Assembly: GCA_964540005.1 (NCBI GenBank)
Contig: CAZILN010000395.1
Location: 1 to 9,646 of the forward strand
Length of the DNA stretch: 9,646 nucleotides
Direction: 5' to 3'
Source: CAZILN01 sp964540005
Lineage (GTDB): Bacteria; Bacteroidota; Bacteroidia; Bacteroidales; SM23-62
The first letter of the stretch is position 1, and every line of letters begins with the position of its first letter. Positions 1-7,815 of this stretch are shown here, piece after piece. The position numbers and the translations under genes were made by a program. The notes beneath the pieces were generated by a model that was not told the DNA's origin, made no database searches, and worked only from the letters and a program-made list of their open reading frames with translations.

Positions 1-804
1 CAACATGGTTTTTTCATATTTCGGACTTGAATGGTTTCCTGTCTTCACCAGTAAAACCACCGGTTGTTTTAACCCTTTTAAAAACATAATGCTTAAAAAA
101 ACAAGGAAAATAATCTCTGCTGATATATACAGTACTATAAATATATATTCCGGCAAGCTATTGTGAAGATTCGTCCATAAGATTGAATTGCCTATCAGCA
201 GCGATTTCCAGATGATAAAACCAATCAGGATAAACTTCAACCAGGACAGGTTAATGCGTTCAATCGAGGAAAACCGGTTCTTTATTTTTTTTACATAATT
301 TTTTAATACAAGCAGGGATACAAGTGCATATAAAAAGAACTGGATGAGTTCCAGAAGGTCGTACAACCGCTCTTCATATGTATCGAATAAATATCCTGCT
401 TCCAGGTAGTCTCTAAGCAGATCCGCAGGGGCAGAAATATACCTGAAAATAAATACTATATACAGGATAAGGAACGGGGCAAAATGAAAGTTGTCGATAT
501 TTCTGATCCTGAACTCCTTATTGGTAAAGGAAAGAACATACAGATACAAGAGGGGCACATAAAGGAAATGAAAAGGGTAAACGATATAATAGTACTTAGG
601 GAAATTCTCATAGATCAATCCGGCCAGGGCGGTGAAATGGGTTGCTATCCCTCCTGTTTCAATAATTAAGATTGTCAGCAGGAATGCTGCAAGGATTGAA
701 CTGCTCTTTTTCCTGTTAGATCCTTGGGAGAGCAAAAATACAGCGAATAATAAACACTGGAAAGTGGTTATGAAATGAAAAATATTCTTGATCTCGTGCC
801 ACAT
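1..804 (-). CDS. Membrane-embedded AraC-type transcriptional regulator, N-terminal part (3' end outside window)
   Basis: My own translation of the minus strand gives 268 uninterrupted codons from ATG at 804 to the window edge. Nearly all of it is hydrophobic, with about seven membrane segments (roughly residues 10-27, 36-58, 72-93, 107-122, 148-168, 187-210 and 219-243). The last residues, a short basic linker ending in KYEKTML, resemble the junction in Bacteroidota regulators where a seven-helix sensor is followed by a cytoplasmic AraC-type helix-turn-helix domain. That DNA-binding domain would lie beyond base 1, so it is inferred and not seen. An in-frame stop lies about 20 codons upstream of the ATG with no other ATG between. 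The gene is divergent from rpe. The ligand is unknown. It could also be another membrane protein if the missing C-terminus differs. Confidence 0.7.
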   Translation of the reverse strand, partial: MWHEIKNIFHFITTFQCLLFAVFLLSQGSNRKKSSSILAAFLLTILIIETGGIATHFTALAGLIYENFPKYYYIVYPFHFLYVPLLYLYVLSFTNKEFRIRNIDNFHFAPFLILYIVFIFRYISAPADLLRDYLEAGYLFDTYEERLYDLLELIQFFLYALVSLLVLKNYVKKIKNRFSSIERINLSWLKFILIGFIIWKSLLIGNSILWTNLHNSLPEYIFIVLYISAEIIFLVFLSIMFLKGLKQPVVLLVKTGNHSSPKYEKTML

Positions 805-809
805 GTATA

Positions 810-817
810 CAAATATA
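810..817 (-). promoter_or_regulatory. Bacteroidota-type -7 promoter element (TATATTTG)
   Basis: Read on the minus strand this is an exact match to TAnnTTTG, the -7 box recognised by the Bacteroidota primary sigma factor. It lies only five bases before the ATG at 804. A TTG that could serve as the -33 element lies 23 bases further upstream, slightly longer than the usual spacing of about 20. If used, transcription would begin at or next to the start codon, giving a nearly leaderless mRNA. A chance match in AT-rich sequence is quite possible. Confidence 0.3.
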
Positions 818-947
818 GTTATCCCTTGGGTGAATGATATCAACGGATCGATGATTTTTCATTTTTCCTTGTCCCCGCTGCAGGATGGTCCGTGTTTTGT
901 TTTTGTTTGTTACCTTTATAGCTGATAACCATTTTTGCCGGCAAGAT

Positions 948-1598
948 ATGAGCCACCTGATAGCCCCGTCAATTCTTACTGCCGATTTCCTGGAACTGGG
1001 AAATGAGATACGTATGATCAATGCCAGTGAAGCTGACTGGATCCACCTGGACATCATGGACGGGGTGTTTGTCCCCAACATTACTTTTGGTTTCCATGTG
1101 ATCAGGCATATCAAAAAACTGGCCCGGAAACCCCTTGATGCTCATTTGATGATAACGGACCCTGACCGGTACCTGACAGCATTCAGGGAAGCCGGTGTTG
1201 ATAAGCTTACCGTCCACCTGGAAACCTGTGTGCATCTGCACCGGACCATACAAAAGATCCATTCGCTCGGGCTGGATGCAGGGGTGGCCATTAATCCCCA
1301 TACGAATGTTGACCTGCTGGAGACAATTCTTCCCGATCTCGATTTGGTACTGAATATGACGGTCAATCCGGGTTTCGGTGCTCAGGAATTCATCGATTTC
1401 AGTTACGACAAGATCAGGGAGCTCAGGAAACTTATAAAGAAGACCGGTTCCAAAGCCCTTATACAAATAGATGGGGGAGTGGATCTGGGTAATATTGCCG
1501 ATCTGCGGGATGCCGGCGTTGATGTCTTCGTTGTCGGCAATTCCGTATTTTCCTCAAGCGATCCTGCAAAAACCATCCAGCAGCTCAAACAGGCCTGA
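948..1598 (+). CDS. rpe: Ribulose-phosphate 3-epimerase
   Basis: Interconverts D-ribulose 5-phosphate and D-xylulose 5-phosphate in the cytoplasmic pentose phosphate pathway. The 216-residue product has the usual family length and (beta/alpha)8 motifs. The first signature is IHLDIMDGVFVPN (residues 32-44), carrying metal/catalytic residues His33 and Asp35. His66 lies in DAHLMITDP. The second signature is MTVNPGFGAQEF (137-148), with GAQ where many homologues have GGQ. Catalytic Asp175 is in IQIDGGV, and the phosphate-binding end is VVGNSVF (195-201). The ATG at 948 is chosen because homologues begin a few residues before the APSILTADF motif; an in-frame ATG at 885 would add 21 hydrophobic residues unlike the family. 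The esterase gene follows after 33 bases and is probably cotranscribed. Confidence 0.95.
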   Translation: MSHLIAPSILTADFLELGNEIRMINASEADWIHLDIMDGVFVPNITFGFHVIRHIKKLARKPLDAHLMITDPDRYLTAFREAGVDKLTVHLETCVHLHRTIQKIHSLGLDAGVAINPHTNVDLLETILPDLDLVLNMTVNPGFGAQEFIDFSYDKIRELRKLIKKTGSKALIQIDGGVDLGNIADLRDAGVDVFVVGNSVFSSSDPAKTIQQLKQA

Positions 1599-1631
1599 TA
1601 CCAGGTTGCCGCTGAATCAATTACTTTTGAG

Positions 1632-4247
1632 ATGGTGAAAACAGCTTTTAAATACAGCCTTTCTGTCTTTTTTTTGATGAGCCTGGCCGGAGAGGCCGGT
1701 GCACAGCTTGAAACACCGCTGCATATCCGTTCGGGGATGGTGGTGCAGCGGGATCATGAAATCCCCCTCTGGGGCACTGCCGGCAACGGGGCGAAGGTGA
1801 TCGCTGAGCTGAACGGTTTCGCTGATTCAACGACGGCTGCGGCTGACGGATCGTGGGAGATCAGGCTTCCTGCCATGGATGCAGGGGGACCATACGAGCT
1901 GCTGGTCAGTTCGGGTGGACAGGTGCTGTCCTATAATGATATATATGCGGGTGATGTATGGCTGGCCTCCGGGCAATCCAATATGGCCATGCAACTGGCA
2001 GAGACAGAGAATGCCGCGCAGGAAATTGCAGGCACGAATAACCCGCAGATCAGGCAGTTCAGGGTAAGCACCGTACTGGGCAATTTGCCGGATAGCAATA
2101 TCCCGGCAGGAAGTGCCTGGACGCCTGCCACACCTTCTTATGCAGGCAGTTTTACAGCGGTCGGGTACTATTATGCCAAATACCTGAATGCTCATTTAGG
2201 TATCCCGATAGGAATTATTAACAGCTCTTATGGGGGCACCAGGATTGAATCATGGATGAGCAATCAAATGCTTGGTTTTGATGAGCAGGACATAATTCTT
2301 GGAGATAGTTCGTCATATCTTCAGCCGACAGTTGCCTATAACAGGATGCTTCTCCCCCTGGTGCGCATCCCTTTAAAGGGGGTCATCTGGTACCAGGGAG
2401 AATCCAACAGCGGGAGTATGGATGATGTGTACGGGTATGGGGTGCTGTTTAAAAAATTGATTACCTCCTGGCGCGCACTCTGGGATTTGGGAGACCTGCC
2501 GTTCCTGTGGGTACAGCTTCCGAACACCGGTACGGAGGCCAATGAAAGCGAACCGGGTTACTGGGATGCGTGGCCGCAGCTGCGTGCCGCACAGAGCAGG
2601 GCCCTGGTGCTTCCCAATACAGGAGAAGCCACTGCCATTGACCTTGGAGAGCCCGATATTCACCCAATTTATAAGCAGCCGGTTGGTGAACGCTTATCTC
2701 TTGTCGCCCGGCACCTGGTCTATAATGACAGCCTGGTCTATTCCGGACCGCGGTACAAAAGCCACCGGGTACTGGACAATGGCAGGATAGAGATCTCATT
2801 TGATCATGCGGGCAGCGGGCTGGTAGCCAGGGACACTGAAAATGGCATGCTGAAATGGTTCTCCGTGTCGGATAAAAACGGGTGGCTGGTCAGGGCCAAC
2901 GCTATGATTGACAGCAATAAGGTTATGGTCTGGAGTACGAATATAACCGAACCGGTATTGGTGAGGTATGCCTGGGAAACGAACCCTTTTGACGTGAATT
3001 TTTACAACCTTGAAGGACTCCCGGCGGTGCCCTTTATTTTCAGGGTGAATGATCCGGGCTTCCGTATAGCATCCTATACGGCCAGTACTGAATACCTGTT
3101 TAAAGGGAACAGTTCGGTGATCTCCTGGCAGGTCAACGGAGCAGACAGTGTCACGATCAACGGCATGCCTCTTGATACCATCGGGGCCATCAGGGTATGG
3201 CCGAAGATCGACTCAAGTTTTACTGTTAAGGCATGCAGCAGGACAGACCCCGGCCTGATGGATTCGGCCACCATCCGGATAGTGGTTGAAGAGCCCGTAC
3301 CGACGATTGAAGTCAGTACTGACCAGGGACCGCTGATATCTCCCGGTACGGAGGTTTCCATTACGGCCGATGCCGCAGCACCTGACGGAGGTACGGTGAC
3401 AGAGGTCAACTTTCTTGTTAACGGCCTGATCTTTTCAACCATCACCCAGGCGCCTTTTGAGACTACCTGGATCCCGGAAACGACCGGTACTTATTACCTT
3501 ACGGGCTGGGTGACCAACCACAGGGGGATGACTGAGACTTCCGATACGCTTGTGATCGAAGTGATGCATTTGAAAAGGCTGGTGCTGGAGGCGGAAGATG
3601 CCACCATCAACGTATTGCCAAGGATCTATAATGACAGCCTGGCCAGCGGGGGAAAATACGCAGACCTGACCACTTACTGGAAACTGAGCTTTACCGGGAT
3701 TGAAATAGTGAACGAAGGCTATTACCTGCTGACGATTTGTTACAAAATGAATTACGGGACACCCAGGCTCCAGGACCTGCTTGTGAATGGAACAATAGTA
3801 GAGCAGATCTGGTTTGAGGGAGCGGATGAAACAAGCTGGGAGAAATACTATGTTACCATTCCCCTGGAAGCCGGTGAAAACACCATTTCACTCCATGCAA
3901 ACTGGGGCTATATGAGTATTGACTACATAGAGATAGTGTATGAAGATGTGACCCGGGTTGCGCCATTCCTGGAAGGTGGCGAGCCAGGGCTGAGCTTTGA
4001 TCAGAACATCCCGAATCCGTTTACCACGGCAACGGAGGTTGCTTTCTCCCTTCCCGGCAGGGGAGATGTCAGGCTGGCCCTTTATGATATTTCAGGCCGG
4101 CAGGTGGCGATGCTTGTGAACCGGCAATTGGAAGCTGGCAGGCACAGCTGCTGTTTTGAGCGAGGCACGCTTGAAGCAGGTGTTTACCTGGTGGTGCTGA
4201 GATTCGGGGATGAGGTGAGGGTGAGGCGGATGCTGATACAGGAATAG
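1632..4247 (+). CDS. Secreted sialate/carbohydrate O-acetylesterase with Ig-like, CBM35/6-like and T9SS sorting domains
   Basis: An 871-residue exported enzyme that likely removes O-acetyl groups from sialic acid or from acetylated plant or algal glycans. Residues 1-25 form a signal peptide. The SASA-type SGNH esterase region spans about 27-470: GQSN (114-117, nucleophile Ser116), GIINSSYGGT (194-203), GVIWYQGESN (250-259) and DIHP with KQPVGERL (342-355), where His344 is the likely catalytic base. Two Ig-like modules follow (about 478-555 and 557-645), then a CBM35/CBM6-like beta-sandwich (about 648-771, starting VLEAEDA). The end (about 787-871; QNIPNPF, YDISGRQV, LEAGVYLV) is a type A T9SS sorting domain, implying passage through the Por system and surface attachment or release. 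The true substrate cannot be told from sequence; xylan-type acetyl esters are as plausible as sialate. Confidence 0.9.
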   Translation: MVKTAFKYSLSVFFLMSLAGEAGAQLETPLHIRSGMVVQRDHEIPLWGTAGNGAKVIAELNGFADSTTAAADGSWEIRLPAMDAGGPYELLVSSGGQVLSYNDIYAGDVWLASGQSNMAMQLAETENAAQEIAGTNNPQIRQFRVSTVLGNLPDSNIPAGSAWTPATPSYAGSFTAVGYYYAKYLNAHLGIPIGIINSSYGGTRIESWMSNQMLGFDEQDIILGDSSSYLQPTVAYNRMLLPLVRIPLKGVIWYQGESNSGSMDDVYGYGVLFKKLITSWRALWDLGDLPFLWVQLPNTGTEANESEPGYWDAWPQLRAAQSRALVLPNTGEATAIDLGEPDIHPIYKQPVGERLSLVARHLVYNDSLVYSGPRYKSHRVLDNGRIEISFDHAGSGLVARDTENGMLKWFSVSDKNGWLVRANAMIDSNKVMVWSTNITEPVLVRYAWETNPFDVNFYNLEGLPAVPFIFRVNDPGFRIASYTASTEYLFKGNSSVISWQVNGADSVTINGMPLDTIGAIRVWPKIDSSFTVKACSRTDPGLMDSATIRIVVEEPVPTIEVSTDQGPLISPGTEVSITADAAAPDGGTVTEVNFLVNGLIFSTITQAPFETTWIPETTGTYYLTGWVTNHRGMTETSDTLVIEVMHLKRLVLEAEDATINVLPRIYNDSLASGGKYADLTTYWKLSFTGIEIVNEGYYLLTICYKMNYGTPRLQDLLVNGTIVEQIWFEGADETSWEKYYVTIPLEAGENTISLHANWGYMSIDYIEIVYEDVTRVAPFLEGGEPGLSFDQNIPNPFTTATEVAFSLPGRGDVRLALYDISGRQVAMLVNRQLEAGRHSCCFERGTLEAGVYLVVLRFGDEVRVRRMLIQE
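2719..2736 (+). repeat. Direct repeat copy 1 (18 bases, exact) inside esterase gene
   Basis: TCTATAATGACAGCCTGG occurs here and again at 3625-3642 in the same reading frame, encoding YNDSL both times. The copies are 906 bases (302 codons) apart. Confidence 0.85.
3625..3642 (+). repeat. Direct repeat copy 2 (18 bases, exact) inside esterase gene
   Basis: Second copy of the 18-base repeat at 2719-2736. It lies at the start of the CBM-like domain, whereas the first copy lies at the end of the catalytic domain. Confidence 0.85.
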
Positions 4248-4262
4248 TTATCCGGATCACGG

Positions 4263-4318
4263 GAAAATGGGGAACAGACCGCGGCAATTTTACTGAAGAA
4301 ACAGAGATCCCAATTTTC
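4263..4318. other. Possible stem in the convergent spacer
   Basis: The 85-base spacer between the esterase stop and the Rieske gene stop is the only place for termination of both converging transcripts. GAAAATGGG (4263-4271) can pair with CCC-A-ATTTTC (4309-4318) with one bulged base. The loop is about 37 bases and no clean T-tract follows, so this is not a convincing intrinsic terminator. Confidence 0.15.
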
Positions 4319-4332
4319 GAATCACATCCACA

Positions 4333-4806
4333 TCAGCTTATGTCAATCACCAGGTTTTTCCCCGCAATACTGGTTTGATACACCTTAAGCGGGCCATGGG
4401 CCGGTCCATCGGTAACACCGCCTTGTATATCATATTTTGAATGACTGAAGCTGACGCACCGCAAACGCTCCAGGTCAGGATCATAGGCAATTTCACGACC
4501 GGCATGGGTGCAGCGGTTTTCAAAGGCCAGGTATTCATTCTCTCCGGTTTTGATGATCAACACTTTTAACGGCTCATCCGGTTCCTGGTCATGCCTGAGT
4601 TTCACGGAGCTTCCGGTTTCCGCGAGTTCGGGTATTTTCTCCAGGTCAAGCACTATTTGCTGTCCTTCTATCTGGAAGCTGTCCTGGCTCGCCTCGCTGG
4701 TGTTCGATATACCCGTGATCATAGAGCAACTATTCATTCCAATTCCACAGGTGCATGCTGCAGCAGCCACCGCACCGGTTTTTGTTATAAACGTCCTTCT
4801 TTTCAT
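4333..4806 (-). CDS. Exported Rieske-type [2Fe-2S] protein
   Basis: A 157-residue protein expected to carry a Rieske iron-sulfur cluster and act in electron transfer outside the cytoplasm. The N-terminus MKRRTFITK fits a twin-arginine (Tat) signal, followed by an Ala-rich segment (12-17) and Cys18, Cys20 and Cys27, any of which might be lipidated; none sits in a strong lipobox. The Rieske fold occupies about 47-156. The first ligand pair is Cys99-Thr-His101 and the second is Cys117...His122, followed by SKYDIQG and GPAHGPLKVY, which match the end of Rieske domains. The second pair is C-x4-H instead of the usual C-x2-H; I checked the codons directly. The extra disulfide cysteines of high-potential bc1 Rieske proteins are absent. 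No partner oxidoreductase is adjacent, so the redox partner is unknown. Confidence 0.8.
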   Translation of the reverse strand: MKRRTFITKTGAVAAAACTCGIGMNSCSMITGISNTSEASQDSFQIEGQQIVLDLEKIPELAETGSSVKLRHDQEPDEPLKVLIIKTGENEYLAFENRCTHAGREIAYDPDLERLRCVSFSHSKYDIQGGVTDGPAHGPLKVYQTSIAGKNLVIDIS

Positions 4807-4840
4807 GGTTCTGAGTTTTTTGCACGTTATTATTTGAGCA

Positions 4841-4859
4841 GTAAGGTACTTGTCCTTAC
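4841..4859. other. Short perfect inverted repeat (hairpin)
   Basis: GTAAGG (4841-4846) and CCTTAC (4854-4859) form a 6-bp stem with a 7-base loop, 35 bases upstream of the Rieske start and downstream of the nuclease remnant. On the minus strand no T-run follows, so a terminator role is doubtful. An operator or mRNA leader structure is equally possible. Confidence 0.3.
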
Positions 4860-4907
4860 CAGGCAGTATCTTTTTACAGCTAACAAGTTATCCAAGCTAA
4901 TACATAA

Positions 4908-5629
4908 TTAGTCATTTTCTGTAAGATTATCAAACCACTCGCTAAGATCAATGTGGCCTTCAATGTACTCTATTGATTCCTTGTCCTGGGCAGGGAAAAA
5001 GTCATAATTTAAAATATGTTCAATTGAATCGATGGTAACGGCAAAGGTATAGAGTTCTCTATCCGAATTTGTGGCGCCTAAAATAAATCCTATCCCCTTA
5101 TATGTGGGATAGGAAATATCTACAATAAGCTTAAAAAATTGTTTTGGTATGCCGACCCGGTTGTCTCCTATCAGGCTGTCAATATCTGTCAGCACCGGTC
5201 CTGATATGATATAAATGCTGTCATTTTTTACCGCCCATTCTCTCACCTTTTCTTCCAACGGTCAAACCCGCTTCCCCGGTAATCATTTATATCAGCAGAA
5301 AGAGAGACTATGCCGGTATCTGTTTTAAAATTGTTGCTTCGCGGGATGGTGCTGCTGGTCAGCATGTCCCGGGTAAATATATAGGCTACCCAGTCAGCCT
5401 GTTCAAATTCTTCATTATAGGATAAGATAAATCCGGATTTCCTATACAGCGTAGCATCTGATCCCCGGGGGATGCCGTCTGAAATATCGAATATCTTCAG
5501 CTTAAGGTTGGCGGATAAAGCAAGCCTGTCCGGTTGATCTGCAAACAGGATGTAATAGCCAACAGATCCTGCAGCAGCAATAAGTATAATAAAGGAAATG
5601 ATGCGTTTAATTTTATACTTCTTTTTCAT
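4908..5629 (-). pseudogene. Broken DNA/RNA non-specific endonuclease (NucA/EndA family), catalytic core deleted
   Basis: Two adjoining minus-strand frames together read as one nuclease. The 5' part (5629 to stop at 5243-5245; 128 residues) has an N-terminal membrane anchor (about 8-30) and family features GFILSYNEEFEQADWVAY, PRSNNFKTD and DYRGSGFDR. The 3' part (from about 5258 to 4908, 116 residues) continues in another frame with LEEKVREWA, IYIISGPVLTD, KGIGFIL and DFFP. Between GFDR and LEEKVREW, intact homologues have roughly 38-40 more residues containing the rest of the DRGH motif, with its catalytic His, and the metal-binding Asn. Here the two ends abut and the frame changes, consistent with loss of 3k+1 bases. 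The start at 5629 (MKKKYK) is chosen over an ATG at 5698 because it directly precedes the anchor. The fragments total about 240 residues against about 280 expected. Function is almost certainly lost, unless this is a sequencing or assembly error. Confidence 0.85.
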
Positions 5630-5682
5630 GGTCCATGAATTACTTGATAAGGTGAATATACATAGATAATGAAAAACTGAAG

Positions 5683-5714
5683 CCCGGATTATCTGCATTG
5701 ATACTTATGCCGGG
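5683..5714. other. Imperfect hairpin in spacer between MFS gene and nuclease remnant
   Basis: CCCGG (5683-5687) pairs with CCGGG (5710-5714), and within the loop TATC and GATA can pair around TGCATT. It lies just after the MFS stop on the minus strand. It could end the rpoD-MFS transcript, but no T-tract is present. Confidence 0.2.
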
Positions 5715-5726
5715 ATGACGCCGTCT

Positions 5727-6914
5727 TCACTTTGATCCGATTTTAACAGCCCTGAAAAAAAACACGGTCAGGCTGAGCATGACCAGGGCCAGGGCGGCGT
5801 GAATATGCATGGCCTTCAGCAGTCCGGTGGCATCACGCAGATAGCCCAGGGCAATGTTCCCGAGGGTTACTCCTGCACCAAAATGAAATGCCCAGATCAG
5901 CGCCTGGCCGGTGGTACGCAGATGATCAGGAGTCCGTTCCTGCACAAATTCCACCACCCCGAGCAGAAAAAAGGCAATGGTTATGCAATGAAATATACTG
6001 AAAAAGATGGCCGCTTCCGGTTTAGCGATCAGGCCATACAGTACCATCCTGGACAGGGATACCCCCATGGACAGGAGGATCATTTTCTCGGCACCAATTC
6101 GCTTTACGATTTTGGAGCCCAGGTAAAAGGCAGGTATTTCCGGAATGGCCTGGACAAAAAAGACCCATCCGATAAATGAAGCACTGGCTCCTATATCTTT
6201 GTAGTACAGGTTTATAAACTGCATCAATGGCGCCACTGCTATTCCATACAGCAGAATTATCAACAGGAAGAATAATAAGCGATTGTTTCTGAAGAATACC
6301 CCGAAACTACGGAAGGTTACCAGGCTCCTTCCGGTGACAGGTTTGACGGGGAGGGTAAACAGGTTATACAGTGTAAGCAGCAGGAACAAACCGGAAGAGA
6401 TCTTAAAAATAATTTCAGTTCCCTGCCGGGCCAGGTATCCTACGATCAGTGATATTGCAGCATAACCGGCCGAACTCCACAACCTGAACTGACCAAATGA
6501 GAAGCGGGTACTTCCCCGTACAAATCCCATGCACATTCCATCCACCACGGCACCCGAAGGCTGGTGAAAAACAGAAATGACGGCAATGAAAACAATCATC
6601 CAGTGAAATACCAGGGTCTTCCCGATAATAAATACCATAAACGCACATACCGTCGATAATAGCAGCAGGACCCTGTTGTTTCCGTATTTGTCAGCAAACA
6701 TTCCCCAGAAAGGGACCACCAGGGCAGAAGTGGAGATGAATACCGCATTCAGGATCCCTATCTGCATGCTGCTGAACCCGATACCATCCAGGTGGAGGTT
6801 GAAAAAAGACTGCCATCCGGCAAAGGCACCTACCAGCAGGAAGTAGAACACAGGGAGCTTGTACTCTTCCCTGATTTGCAGGGTCCGCTCACTTAGGGCA
6901 CTGATGAGACTCAT
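5727..6914 (-). CDS. MFS transporter, HcaT/LacY-like (MFS_1_like) class
   Basis: A 395-residue inner-membrane protein with about 12 hydrophobic helices, the usual MFS size. The loop between helices 2 and 3 carries the MFS motif A as GMFADKYGNNR (71-81). QFRLWSSAGYA (142-152) resembles the R-L-W-G-S-x-G-[FY] motif of the phenylpropionate/oligosaccharide:H+ symporter-like subgroup. The central cytoplasmic loop lies around 190-212, dividing two six-helix halves; a weaker copy of motif A is seen near GSKIVKRIGAEK (266-277). Proton-coupled transport of a small organic molecule or sugar is the likely role; the substrate cannot be assigned. The gene starts 34 bases after the rpoD stop on the same strand, so read-through from the rpoD promoter is plausible. 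Confidence 0.85.
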   Translation of the reverse strand: MSLISALSERTLQIREEYKLPVFYFLLVGAFAGWQSFFNLHLDGIGFSSMQIGILNAVFISTSALVVPFWGMFADKYGNNRVLLLLSTVCAFMVFIIGKTLVFHWMIVFIAVISVFHQPSGAVVDGMCMGFVRGSTRFSFGQFRLWSSAGYAAISLIVGYLARQGTEIIFKISSGLFLLLTLYNLFTLPVKPVTGRSLVTFRSFGVFFRNNRLLFFLLIILLYGIAVAPLMQFINLYYKDIGASASFIGWVFFVQAIPEIPAFYLGSKIVKRIGAEKMILLSMGVSLSRMVLYGLIAKPEAAIFFSIFHCITIAFFLLGVVEFVQERTPDHLRTTGQALIWAFHFGAGVTLGNIALGYLRDATGLLKAMHIHAALALVMLSLTVFFFRAVKIGSK

Positions 6915-6948
6915 GCCCTAAAAGTACTTAATCTATTTTTCAGTATTA

Positions 6949-7815
6949 TTACTGTCCCAGGTAAGTCTTCAGGATTTTACTCCGGGTGGTATGTTTGAGT
7001 CGCTTAATGGCTTTCTCCTTGATCTGCCTCACCCTTTCCCTGGTAAGATTGAACTGCTCCCCGATCTCCTCCAGTGTATGGGGGTGCTTTCCGTTGAGGC
7101 CGAAATAGAGCTTGATTATGTTGGCCTCACGATGGGTCAGGGTAGATAAGGCTCTTTCGATTTCTTTGCGCAGGGATTCGGTCAGCAGCCCTTTATCGGG
7201 ACTGGGAGCGTCAAGGCTGAGCATGACATCATACATATTCCCTTCTTCTCCGTCAGTGAGGGGAGCATCCATGGAAACATGCCTTCCTGAACTGCGTATG
7301 GCTTCTTTTACGTCTTCGGGTGCCAGTTCGAGTGCCTGTGAAATTTCGAGTATTGATGGTTCCCTTTCGTGCACCTGCTCCAGCCTGGCGAAAGTCTTAT
7401 TGATCTTATTAATGGAACCGATTTTATTGAGAGGAAGCCGGACAATCCTGGCCTGCTCGGCCAGGGCTTGTAGTATTGACTGCCTGATCCACCAGACAGC
7501 ATAAGAGATGAATTTAAATCCCCGGGTTTCATCAAAACGCTGAGCCGCCTTGATTAATCCGAGGTTTCCTTCATTAATGAGATCCGGCAAGCTTAAACCC
7601 TGGTTCTGGTACTGCTTGGAGACAGAAACCACGAACCTCAGGTTAGCCATTATCAGCTTCTCCAGGGCTTCTTCATCGCCCTTTCGGATCTGCCTGGCCA
7701 GTTCAACTTCCTCATCTGCAGAAATCAGGTCGACTTTCCCTATTTCATGCAGGTACTTGTCCAGAGAGGGAGTTTCCCTGTTGGTAACCTGTTTGATAAT
7801 TTTAAGCTGTCGCAT
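6949..7815 (-). CDS. rpoD: Primary RNA polymerase sigma factor (sigma-70 type)
   Basis: Directs core RNA polymerase to housekeeping promoters. The 288-residue protein has the compact layout typical of Bacteroidota primary sigma factors: no region 1.1, region 1.2 at about 14-47 (SLDKYLHEIGKVDLIS), region 2 at about 52-122 with the core-binding DLINEGNLGLIKAAQRFD (78-95) and the -10 recognition helix YAVWWIRQSI (105-114), region 3 at about 131-207 (RLPLNKIGSINKIN), and region 4 at about 220-275 ending in the HTLEEIGEQFNLTRERVRQI helix-turn-helix (246-265). Conservation is near complete in regions 2 and 4, separating it from alternative and ECF sigma factors. The start MRQLKI matches the usual family start. 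It is divergent from rho and followed after 34 bases by the MFS gene. Confidence 0.96.
   Translation of the reverse strand: MRQLKIIKQVTNRETPSLDKYLHEIGKVDLISADEEVELARQIRKGDEEALEKLIMANLRFVVSVSKQYQNQGLSLPDLINEGNLGLIKAAQRFDETRGFKFISYAVWWIRQSILQALAEQARIVRLPLNKIGSINKINKTFARLEQVHEREPSILEISQALELAPEDVKEAIRSSGRHVSMDAPLTDGEEGNMYDVMLSLDAPSPDKGLLTESLRKEIERALSTLTHREANIIKLYFGLNGKHPHTLEEIGEQFNLTRERVRQIKEKAIKRLKHTTRSKILKTYLGQ

Noticed and set aside
484..669. A small plus-strand ORF
   Set aside because: It is antisense to the membrane regulator, whose frame is continuous and strongly hydrophobic as expected for a real membrane protein.
911..918. TACCTTTA as a promoter box for rpe
   Set aside because: It matches only seven of eight positions, and no TTTG lies at the expected distance; the nearby TTTG copies are too close.
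885..947. An upstream ATG extending rpe by 21 residues
   Set aside because: The extra residues do not match the family N-terminus, and the product from 948 already has full family length.
969..1466. A 165-codon open frame antisense to rpe
   Set aside because: It lies wholly within a well-recognised gene on the other strand, has no recognisable family features, and reads as a codon-bias shadow.
5243..5260. Programmed ribosomal frameshifting at the nuclease junction
   Set aside because: A frameshift alone would not restore the missing DRGH histidine and the metal-site segment. No typical slippery heptamer with a downstream structure was seen.
5630..5698. An upstream ATG extending the nuclease remnant
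   Set aside because: The start at 5629 gives the usual short basic stretch before the membrane anchor; the extension has no family resemblance.
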